This document shows positions 1 through 5,934 of a stretch of 6,362 nt of DNA, piece by piece. The position numbers and the translations under genes are program-made. The stretch comes from Jingweiarchaeum tengchongense. GTDB taxonomy: Archaea; Nanobdellota; Nanobdellia; Jingweiarchaeales; Jingweiarchaeaceae. Numbering within the stretch: position 1 is the stretch's first letter; each line of letters opens with the position of its first letter. Under the pieces are notes generated by a model. It ran no database searches. It saw nothing but the letters and a program-made list of their open reading frames with translations, and had not been told where the DNA came from. The DNA lies in the NCBI GenBank assembly GCA_038874075.1, contig JAVZDD010000029.1, positions 1 through 6,362 on the forward strand, in the 5' to 3' direction.

Positions 1-405
1 TCGATTGAAAGATGCGAAGGGTACAAAAGGGCCCTAAAAGAAACAGGGATTGAGATCGACGAGAGACTTATAAAGACAGGTGGAATAGAAATAGACGGTG
101 GATACAAATCGGTGATGGAATTAATTCATGACGGTATGCAATTCGACGGGATTTTCGCTTACAACGACTTAATGGCATTTGGAGTTATCAAAGCACTCAA
201 AGAGAACAACATGAAAATTCCCCAACAGGTGAAAGTCATAGGCTACGATGATATACCATTTTCTGCCTTGATAACACCATCTTTGACGACGATGAGAATA
301 CAAAAACAGGAAATGGGAAAAGAGTCTTTGAAATTTTTGCTAATTCAAGAAGAAAAGAAAGAAGTTGTTCTTAAATCAGAAATTGTAATAAGAGAAAGTA
401 TTTAA
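1..405 (+). CDS. LacI-family transcriptional regulator, C-terminal part (5' truncated by window edge)
   Basis: The reading frame is open from base 1 to the TAA at 403-405 and gives 134 residues, about the last 40% of a typical 330-340 residue LacI-family repressor. The DNA-binding helix-turn-helix lies outside the window. What is visible is the second lobe of the periplasmic-binding-protein-like effector domain. It contains RCEGYKRAL (residues 4-12), the DGIFAYNDLMAFGVIKAL segment (49-66) with the family's conserved Asp before M-A, the P-x-x-V-x-V-I-G-Y-D-D-I stretch (74-85), and the typical SLTTMRIQKQEMGKES helix (95-109). Its position 23 bases ahead of a sugar transporter suggests it is a local repressor that senses an imported or derived sugar. 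It may be co-transcribed with the genes it controls, since no convincing promoter lies between them. The effector sugar cannot be read from this fragment. Family assignment is firm; target and ligand are inference. Confidence 0.93.
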   Translation, partial: SIERCEGYKRALKETGIEIDERLIKTGGIEIDGGYKSVMELIHDGMQFDGIFAYNDLMAFGVIKALKENNMKIPQQVKVIGYDDIPFSALITPSLTTMRIQKQEMGKESLKFLLIQEEKKEVVLKSEIVIRESI

Positions 406-412
406 TTTTTAT

Positions 413-420
413 AAGGGAGG
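413..420 (+). promoter_or_regulatory. Ribosome binding site of the substrate-binding protein gene
   Basis: AAGGGAGG, 8 bases ahead of the ATG at 429. It is strong and supports that start. The ATG at 422 is out of frame and too close to the site. Confidence 0.8.
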
Positions 421-428
421 AATGAAGT

Positions 429-1685
429 ATGAAAAAACTTTTTCTATTTTTAATAGTTACTTTATTAGTAAGTGGAATTTTTGTATTTGCTAGTGAAATC
501 AATCTTAGTTTTTGGAATGGTTTTACTGGCCCAGACGGGTCCTATTTTCAAAAAATTGTTGATCAATTTAATACACAATTTGCCGGTAAAATACATGTTA
601 CAATGACAACTATGGCATGGGGAGACTATTGGACAAAAGTTCCTGTTTCATTAGCAAGTGGCCAAGGACCAGACATTGGAATTTCAACGGAAGATCACAT
701 ATTATCTATAGCAAATCAAGGAATGATACGTCCATTAACTCCTTATATGGACGTTCTTGGAGTTAGTAAAGACAAATTCTATTCGGCGGTTTGGAATAAT
801 GGTTATTTTGGGAATCAGTTATGGGGTCTGCCAATAGATCAAAATCCATTGTGTGTCTTATACTGGAACAAGACTCTTTTTAAAGAGGCAGGCCTTAATC
901 CTGATCATCCCCCAGTTAATAGACAGCAATTTATAGAATATGCACAAAAATTAACAAAAGTTGTTAACGGTGTTCAACAGTATGGAACTATGATATCAAC
1001 TGGATGGCCAACATATTTTATTTGGTATTCGATATTCCGTCAAAATGGTGGAAGTTTGTTTAATAAAGATCATACTAAAGCAATTTACAATGATAATGCT
1101 GGACTTGATGCCTTACAATTTTTATATGATCTTGTGTATAAATATCATGTTTCCCCAACAAATGTGCAAGTTGATTCTGATGTTAGAGCTTTTCAAAATG
1201 GTACTGTAGGTATGGAATTCAATGGATTATGGGAATTAACCGCTTATGAACAAACGCCTGGATTAGATTTTGGTGCTGTTTTGTGCCCACAACTTGGTTC
1301 ACAAAATCCAGCAGTTGATTCAGGAGCAGACTATTTAGTAATATTTAACAAAAAGGGAATGAGTAATGATGTTATTCAGTCAGCTCTAACTTTCTTTAAA
1401 TACGTTGAAGAACACATATCTATATGGATGCAATCACCTAAGTTACCTGCTGAACCTTCAGTACTTTCAGACAAATTTTTCCAATCTATTCCGATGCTTG
1501 CAACTATAGCAAAAGATTCAGATAATATTGTATATCCTCATTTCTTTAATCTTTGGGATCAAGCTACAGGTCCAATATGGGACGCTATAAATTATGTACT
1601 TACAAATAGAAAGACAATAGTTCAAGCTTTAAATGAATCCGTAAATACAAGTAATCAAATCCTTGCTTCGCAGCAGATGTATTGA
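429..1685 (+). CDS. ABC transporter sugar-binding protein (family 1 extracellular solute-binding protein)
   Basis: This 418-residue protein would capture a sugar or oligosaccharide outside the membrane and deliver it to the two permeases encoded downstream. Residues 1-21 form a classical signal peptide: two Lys, a long hydrophobic core, then V-F-A and a likely cleavage before SEINLSF. There is no lipobox Cys, so it should be a free secreted protein and not a lipoprotein. Family features include SFWNGFTGPDG (27-37), the segment LASGQGPDIGIS (75-86) leading into ANQGMIRPLTPYM (95-107), YWNKTLFKEAGL (145-156), a GG-x-L-F turn near 207-211, and FQNGTVGMEFNGLWEL (255-270), all typical of maltose/UgpB-like binding proteins (SBP_bac_1). 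Many Trp and Tyr residues fit carbohydrate stacking. Length is normal for the family. The start is fixed by the strong ribosome site at 413-420. The ligand is unknown; an oligosaccharide is likely given the neighbouring glycosidases. Confidence 0.93.
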   Translation: MKKLFLFLIVTLLVSGIFVFASEINLSFWNGFTGPDGSYFQKIVDQFNTQFAGKIHVTMTTMAWGDYWTKVPVSLASGQGPDIGISTEDHILSIANQGMIRPLTPYMDVLGVSKDKFYSAVWNNGYFGNQLWGLPIDQNPLCVLYWNKTLFKEAGLNPDHPPVNRQQFIEYAQKLTKVVNGVQQYGTMISTGWPTYFIWYSIFRQNGGSLFNKDHTKAIYNDNAGLDALQFLYDLVYKYHVSPTNVQVDSDVRAFQNGTVGMEFNGLWELTAYEQTPGLDFGAVLCPQLGSQNPAVDSGADYLVIFNKKGMSNDVIQSALTFFKYVEEHISIWMQSPKLPAEPSVLSDKFFQSIPMLATIAKDSDNIVYPHFFNLWDQATGPIWDAINYVLTNRKTIVQALNESVNTSNQILASQQMY

Positions 1686-1697
1686 ACAATAAAAATG

Positions 1698-1731
1698 AAA
1701 TGTCAGTTGAGTGTTAACTCAACTGACATTT
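1698..1731 (+). terminator. Perfect 15-bp hairpin between binding protein and permease genes (attenuator or mRNA stabiliser)
   Basis: AAATGTCAGTTGAGT (1698-1712) and its exact complement ACTCAACTGACATTT (1717-1731) flank a GTTA loop. The hairpin starts 12 bases after the binding-protein stop and ends 23 bases before the preferred permease start. The right arm ends in TTT and is followed by ATATATAG, so there is no clean U-tract and termination would be partial at best. A hairpin at this spot is a well-known way to make more binding protein than permease, as between malE and malF in Escherichia coli, through partial termination or protection of the upstream mRNA 3' end. The structure is seen directly; the role is inferred. 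Confidence 0.75.
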
Positions 1732-1738
1732 ATATATA

Positions 1739-1744
1739 GAAAGG
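1739..1744 (+). promoter_or_regulatory. Ribosome binding site of permease 1 (decides between two starts)
   Basis: GAAAGG lies 10 bases ahead of GTG 1755 but only 4 bases ahead of the in-frame TTG 1749. The next permease gene also has a 10-base gap, so GTG 1755 is preferred. The site is weaker than the others in the window, which would further lower permease output relative to the binding protein. Confidence 0.55.
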
Positions 1745-1754
1745 TTGATTGATT

Positions 1755-2642
1755 GTGAAAAAACATTCGATATTGGGATATTTGTTTTTGCTACCATTTT
1801 TAATTTTCTTTGGTATTTTTGTTATATTCCCACTTATTAATGGAGTGTACATGAGTATGACGAAGTGGGGATTATATGGTGGGAATCTTGGTTTCATAGG
1901 ATTCAGAAATTATCAACTATTATTTGATACTAATTTTTTTATGTCAAGACAATTTTGGGAATCAATGTGGGCTACAATTCAATTTATAATATTTAGCGTT
2001 CCGTTGTTTATTTTCAGTGGACTTGGTTTAGCTATATTGATTAATAATCAATTTTTGAAAACTAAAACATTATCAAGAATGATCTTTTTTATCCCAGTTG
2101 CCCTTTCAGCACCTGTTGTGGCTGTAATTTGGATGTGGCTATTAGAATATAATTCAGGATTGATTAATTTTTTATTGATATTTTTTCATATTGGAAGAAT
2201 ACCTTGGTTAACTCAACAACCATGGGCATGGATATCTATTGTGATTACAACCCTATGGTGGACTATTGGCTGGAATATGATAATTTTTTTAGGAGGGCTT
2301 CAGAATATACCGACAGATTTATATGATGCAGCAAAAATTGATGGTTCAAATTCTTGGAATACATTTATTCATATTACTCTTCCGGGGTTGAGAAATATCT
2401 TCTTTTTTGTTACTATTTTTCAATTAATAGCGTCTTTTAATCTTTTTGCTCAACCACAATTAATGACAGGTGGGGGACCGGGACGTTCTACTTTACCGGT
2501 CATGTTATATATATATCAAACAGCTTTTAATTTTTCAATGCCATATATGGGCATATCTTCGGCTATGTCAATAATAAGTGGCTGTATAATTTTAACAATT
2601 GTTATGATCTTGTTTTCAACTTTAGGTAAAGAAACTTATTAG
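1755..2642 (+). CDS. ABC sugar transporter permease, MalF/UgpA type
   Basis: This integral membrane subunit forms half of the import channel with the next gene's product. From GTG 1755 it is 295 residues, normal for the family. About six membrane segments can be seen, near residues 7-28, 74-96, 109-130, 157-180, 213-232 and 264-288. The cytoplasmic EAA loop, which docks the ATPase, reads DLYDAAKIDG (188-197) followed by ITLPGL (207-212). The C-terminal half has the MalF-type signature MTGGGPGRST (237-246) followed by YIYQTAF (252-258). The alternative TTG start at 1749 would add two residues. Its stop at 2640-2642 overlaps the ribosome site of the second permease, which points to coupled translation. 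Composition is very AT-rich, partly because of the Phe/Ile/Leu content. Family assignment is secure; the substrate is unknown. Confidence 0.93.
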   Translation: MKKHSILGYLFLLPFLIFFGIFVIFPLINGVYMSMTKWGLYGGNLGFIGFRNYQLLFDTNFFMSRQFWESMWATIQFIIFSVPLFIFSGLGLAILINNQFLKTKTLSRMIFFIPVALSAPVVAVIWMWLLEYNSGLINFLLIFFHIGRIPWLTQQPWAWISIVITTLWWTIGWNMIIFLGGLQNIPTDLYDAAKIDGSNSWNTFIHITLPGLRNIFFFVTIFQLIASFNLFAQPQLMTGGGPGRSTLPVMLYIYQTAFNFSMPYMGISSAMSIISGCIILTIVMILFSTLGKETY

Positions 2643-2650
2643 GAGGTGAT
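2641..2650 (+). promoter_or_regulatory. Ribosome binding site of permease 2, overlapping the permease 1 stop codon
   Basis: AGGAGGTGAT is a full ten-base match to the usual bacterial anti-Shine-Dalgarno tail. Its first two bases are the last two of the upstream TAG stop. The gap from AGGAGG to the ATG at 2657 is 10 bases. The overlap suggests translational coupling of the two permeases. Confidence 0.85.
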
Positions 2651-2656
2651 TTTTTT

Positions 2657-3481
2657 ATGAGTAAAAAGATTGTAAATTTTATAACAATAAATTTTGCAGC
2701 TTTAATACTTATTTTTCTTTTTGTATTTCCAATATATTGGATGATTATAGATTCTTTAATGCCAAATGATTTGATAATAAAATGGCCTCCTATCTTTTTC
2801 CCAAGTGAATTAACTTTAAGCAATTACTTACAAATAATAGATGGCACCCCAATACTTAGATGGTTTTTAAATAGTATCTTTGTATCTACTTCTGTAGCTA
2901 TTTTGTCAGTTTTAGTAGATACTTTTGCAGCATATTCATTGGCAAGAATGAATTTTAAAGGTAGAGACATAATTTTTAGAATAATATTGGGGGCACTTTC
3001 TATACCAGGTATAATTTTATTTCTACCAAATTATGTAACAGTAAATTCTTTTGGATGGACAAATACTTACTTAGCAATAATAATGCCTGCTCTTGCAGGA
3101 ACATTTGGAGTTTTTCTACTTCGACAGTTTTTTATTGGGATTCCAAGAGAACTTGAAGAAGCAGCAAAAATAGATGGCGCTGGCTTTTTTTCTATAATAT
3201 TCAAAATAATAATACCAGAAGCTTGGCCTGCTATAATAACTTTATTTGTTATGAATTTTATGGGAACATGGAATGATTATTTCTGGCCATTAATCGTTTT
3301 AAATTCTAAAAATATGTATACTTTGCCAGTTGGTATGGCAGCAATTCAAAGTCAGTATGTTCAATGGTACGGTAACATGATGGCTGGAGCTTTCATGATT
3401 GCTTTACCATCAATTGTAGTATTTATAATCGTTCAAAAATATTATATCAAAGGAATTGTTTTTACAGGTGTAAAGGGGTGA
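2657..3481 (+). CDS. ABC sugar transporter permease, MalG/UgpE type
   Basis: This is the second membrane subunit of the sugar importer, 274 residues, a normal length. Six hydrophobic segments are visible, near residues 11-32, 69-93, 106-127, 137-157, 191-213 and 242-260. The EAA loop is well preserved as IPRELEEAAKIDGAG (162-176), followed by IIPEAWPAI (185-193). The family's FMGTWNDYFWPL stretch (201-212) and its C-terminal tail ending in KGIVFTGVKG are also present. The ATG is fixed by a near-perfect ribosome site overlapping the previous stop. No ATP-binding subunit follows, so the pair probably uses an ATPase encoded elsewhere, as MsmX/MsmK-type shared ATPases do in other bacteria. Composition is the most AT-rich sampled in the window (about 28% GC by hand count over 2701-3000). 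Confidence 0.94.
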   Translation: MSKKIVNFITINFAALILIFLFVFPIYWMIIDSLMPNDLIIKWPPIFFPSELTLSNYLQIIDGTPILRWFLNSIFVSTSVAILSVLVDTFAAYSLARMNFKGRDIIFRIILGALSIPGIILFLPNYVTVNSFGWTNTYLAIIMPALAGTFGVFLLRQFFIGIPRELEEAAKIDGAGFFSIIFKIIIPEAWPAIITLFVMNFMGTWNDYFWPLIVLNSKNMYTLPVGMAAIQSQYVQWYGNMMAGAFMIALPSIVVFIIVQKYYIKGIVFTGVKG

Positions 3482-3482
3482 T
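3473..3482 (+). promoter_or_regulatory. Ribosome binding site of the GH5-like gene, overlapping the permease 2 stop
   Basis: AAGGGGTGAT closely resembles the AGGAGGTGAT site of permease 2 and likewise spans the upstream stop (TGA 3479-3481). GGGG ends 8 bases before TTG 3487, which makes that TTG the best start. The in-frame GTG at 3478 lies inside this site; its own possible site would be the weaker AGGTG at 3466-3470. Confidence 0.6.
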
Positions 3483-3486
3483 AAAG

Positions 3487-4944
3487 TTGTTAAAAAAAAT
3501 GATTTTGTTTATTACTTTAATTCTTTTAACATCTTTGATAGCTTTTTCGAATTTTTCCAATGTTGTTAAACCATTTGTAGAAATTGCTCCTTCAAAATCG
3601 TATTTTGAAATAGATGGAAAGCCTCTCATATGTATAGGATTCAATGATGGTATAACATGGCCATCACTTAGTGGACTATGGAATAATTCTGATCTGAGAG
3701 AAGTCAAAGATTATTTTTCTACAATTCATTCTTATGGAATAAATACTTTAAGAATATTCTTTGAATATGCTCAAGATCCATCTGGTTCTACTTTGTTTGA
3801 AGATCCTTTAGGGCACATAAATGAATCATTGGTAAATGTTTGGGATAATATTTTTAAATATGCTAAAGAATATGATATTTATCTCATAATTGAACCATTT
3901 GATCCTTATTGGATGAGCCGAAATTGGCAAGATAATCCATTTAATATTAAAAATGGCGGTTGTATATCATCACTTGATGAATTTCTCACAAATGAGCAAT
4001 GCATAAAGAATACTGAATCCAGATTTAAATTTATAATTGACCATTGGGGAAATAGTTCACATATACTTGCGTGGGAAATCAATAATGAAATAGATTTATG
4101 GTATGGAGAAAATCCTGTTGCTATATCTAATTGGATGCAAACTATATCTAACTTTATAATTAATTATGAAGATAGTAAATTTGGCCATCATCATTTAATA
4201 ACGGTTTCAACAGCTGCACCAATTCTTTTTCCACCTTTTGCCGATATATTTTATGACAATAAGAATCTCGATTTTCTTACAACACACCTTTACATGCCTG
4301 CTGTAAAAAACCCAACAAATGCTGTAGAACCAGCAATCGAAGTTTCCCAAGCAATTGCTTATAATCTATCAAAATTGAATTATTCGAAACCATATTTAGA
4401 TTCAGAGGATGGTCCAATAGATAATTGGCCTTTGCCGCTAAATTTTGATTCAGAGTACTATCATAACATGTCCTGGGCAGAATTATGTTCAGGGGCAGCG
4501 GGAATAGGATTAAGATGGCCATATAGAATTCCGCATGATATGTTGTATCCACAGTTGCTTACTACTGATAAGGCCATTTCTAAGTTTGTTAATTCACCTG
4601 GTATAAATTGGTTAAATTTTAAAGCTTATTATGACGCTTTTGATATAAAAGTAGAAAATAATATAAATAATTACATAATTCCTTTTTCATGTGGTGATAA
4701 TAATGCAAGAATTATCTGGCTACTAAAAGATTCTCGAAAGGATTTGAATAATATCGATTTCTCAAGCATTAGTTTGAAAGTTTCCAATCTAAATAATGGC
4801 ATATATACTATCGAATTTTGGGATACAAATAGCGGAAATATCTTAAATTCATCACAATTAGAGATAAGTAATGGAACTCTAAATTTGAAATTTAATTTTT
4901 CAAGTTTAAAAGATATTGCTATTAAAATCTATAAAACAAATTGA
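3487..4944 (+). CDS. Exported clan GH-A glycoside hydrolase, GH5-like, with C-terminal beta-sandwich
   Basis: From TTG 3487 this is 485 residues; a GTG at 3478 would add three. Residues 1-21 look like a signal peptide (K-K, hydrophobic core, A-F-S near 19-21), so the enzyme probably acts outside the membrane. A TIM-barrel glycosidase domain spans roughly 35-385. Landmarks match clan GH-A: Arg89 in LRIFF; WEINNE (196-201), with Glu201 as likely acid/base after Asn200; His267 and Tyr269 in THLY; Glu307 in SEDGP as likely nucleophile; and Trp344 in GLRWPYR. The two Glu are 106 residues apart, normal for GH5. The His usually seen after strand 3 in GH5 appears to be absent, the stretch reading LIIEPFD (133-139). 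From about 390 a beta-rich tail with IYTIEFWDTNSG resembles the C-terminal domain of several clan GH-A enzymes. It probably cuts beta-linked polysaccharide chains. Exact family and substrate are uncertain. Confidence 0.82.
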   Translation: MLKKMILFITLILLTSLIAFSNFSNVVKPFVEIAPSKSYFEIDGKPLICIGFNDGITWPSLSGLWNNSDLREVKDYFSTIHSYGINTLRIFFEYAQDPSGSTLFEDPLGHINESLVNVWDNIFKYAKEYDIYLIIEPFDPYWMSRNWQDNPFNIKNGGCISSLDEFLTNEQCIKNTESRFKFIIDHWGNSSHILAWEINNEIDLWYGENPVAISNWMQTISNFIINYEDSKFGHHHLITVSTAAPILFPPFADIFYDNKNLDFLTTHLYMPAVKNPTNAVEPAIEVSQAIAYNLSKLNYSKPYLDSEDGPIDNWPLPLNFDSEYYHNMSWAELCSGAAGIGLRWPYRIPHDMLYPQLLTTDKAISKFVNSPGINWLNFKAYYDAFDIKVENNINNYIIPFSCGDNNARIIWLLKDSRKDLNNIDFSSISLKVSNLNNGIYTIEFWDTNSGNILNSSQLEISNGTLNLKFNFSSLKDIAIKIYKTN

Positions 4945-4951
4945 AATTGTT

Positions 4952-4957
4952 AAGGAG
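4952..4957 (+). promoter_or_regulatory. Ribosome binding site of the GH43 gene
   Basis: AAGGAG, 8 bases ahead of ATG 4966, within a 21-base gap after the previous stop. The gap holds no room for a promoter or terminator, so the gene is read as part of the operon. Confidence 0.75.
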
Positions 4958-4965
4958 AATTTTAC

Positions 4966-5919
4966 ATGAGGAAAAAATATATAAATCCGATTGGAAATAT
5001 TGATAATATAGGAGATCCGTTTGTTCTAAAACACGATAAAAAATACTATTTGTATGCTACTTCTATGCCAAAAAGTGGATTCAAGGTTTGGAAATCTTTA
5101 AATTTAATTGATTGGAGGCTAAGAGGGGTGGCATTTGACTCAAATTTGGAACCAAATAAATGGGGAACAGGTGATTTCTGGGCTCCAGAAGTAATTTATT
5201 TTGAAGAAAAATTTTATATGGTTTATTCTGCAAGAGATGTGGATGGACATTTGAAGATCGCTTTAGCTGTTTCTGAAGATCCATTAGGCCCTTTTAAAAA
5301 TATTAAAGCCCCATTATTTGAAAGCAATGGCTTTTCATGGATCGATGGACATATTTTTATTGATAACGATCAAACACCATATCTTTTTTTTGTAAAAGAT
5401 TGTTCTGAGAATGTAATAAATGGTAAACATGTAAGCCAAATTTATGTTCAGAAAATGAGTAAAGATTTGTTGAATTTATCTGGTTCGCCAATAATGATTT
5501 TAGAACCAAACCAACAATGGGAAGGAATAAACAAAGAATGGCAATGGAATGAAGGGCCATTTGTTATAAAGCACAATAAACTTTATTATTTAATGTATTC
5601 AGCAAATTTTTATGCTTCATCAGACTACTCCATAGGATATGCTATTGCCAAAGATCCTATAGGACCTTGGGAGAAAAATTATAACAATCCCATTATCACT
5701 AAAGATCTACGTCAAGGTATATCCGGACCTGGTCATAATAGCATCACAACTTCTTTAGATAATACTGAAAGTTTTATAGTTTATCATACACATAAATATC
5801 CAGATTCGCCGAACGGAAATAGGGTACTTAATATTGACAGAATATATTTTGAAAATAAAAATTTAAAAATAATTGGGCCAACAAGAACTTTCCAACCATT
5901 TCCAAGTGGAAATTACTGA
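4966..5919 (+). CDS. GH43-family glycosidase (probable alpha-L-arabinofuranosidase or beta-xylosidase), cytoplasmic
   Basis: This 317-residue, single-domain protein is the size of a bare GH43 five-bladed propeller with no extra binding module. There is no signal peptide, so it should act in the cytoplasm on imported oligosaccharides. The three family acids can be placed: Asp17 in IGDPFV (catalytic base), Asp127 in WIDGHIF (orienting residue) and Glu196 in WNEGPFV (acid). His257 in GPGHNS fits the residue that sits at the metal in the propeller centre. Further family signs are FWAPEV (66-71), KFYMVYSA (82-89) and repeated DPxGPW/F turns. The stretch YYLMYSANFYASSDYSIGYA recalls GH43 arabinofuranosidases such as the Halothermothrix orenii enzyme; this is from memory and not a search. 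GH43 also contains beta-xylosidases and arabinanases, so the exact activity is open. It is linked to the next gene by a 15-base gap. Confidence 0.9.
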   Translation: MRKKYINPIGNIDNIGDPFVLKHDKKYYLYATSMPKSGFKVWKSLNLIDWRLRGVAFDSNLEPNKWGTGDFWAPEVIYFEEKFYMVYSARDVDGHLKIALAVSEDPLGPFKNIKAPLFESNGFSWIDGHIFIDNDQTPYLFFVKDCSENVINGKHVSQIYVQKMSKDLLNLSGSPIMILEPNQQWEGINKEWQWNEGPFVIKHNKLYYLMYSANFYASSDYSIGYAIAKDPIGPWEKNYNNPIITKDLRQGISGPGHNSITTSLDNTESFIVYHTHKYPDSPNGNRVLNIDRIYFENKNLKIIGPTRTFQPFPSGNY

Positions 5920-5921
5920 TG

Positions 5922-5928
5922 AGGAGGG
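5922..5928 (+). promoter_or_regulatory. Ribosome binding site of the GH2 gene
   Basis: AGGAGGG starts 2 bases after the GH43 stop. AGGAGG ends 7 bases before TTG 5935 and 10 bases before the in-frame TTG 5938. With a stop codon in frame at 5920-5922, no other upstream start is possible. Confidence 0.75.
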
Positions 5929-5934
5929 TTACAA

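Noticed and set aside
365..389. TTGTTC and TGTAAT as a promoter ahead of the binding-protein gene
   Set aside because: The spacing is only 13 bases and both boxes are poor matches, so it was not called.
1698..1731. The hairpin read as a LacI-type operator palindrome
   Set aside because: It is much longer than usual LacI-family operators, lacks their usual central CG, and sits inside the operon with no promoter beside it; an RNA role fits better.
2602..2823. Open frame of 73 codons on the minus strand
   Set aside because: It lies over the end of permease 1 and the start of permease 2, both clearly real, and has no recognisable domain.
3462..3707. Open frame of 81 codons on the minus strand
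   Set aside because: It lies opposite the start of the GH5-like gene, has no family features, and is a shadow of that gene.
4277..4552. Open frame of 91 codons on the minus strand
   Set aside because: It lies opposite the catalytic region of the GH5-like gene and shows no protein-like motif.
5081..5560. Two minus-strand open frames of 67 codons each
   Set aside because: Both lie opposite the GH43 gene, whose catalytic residues are intact; they are chance frames.
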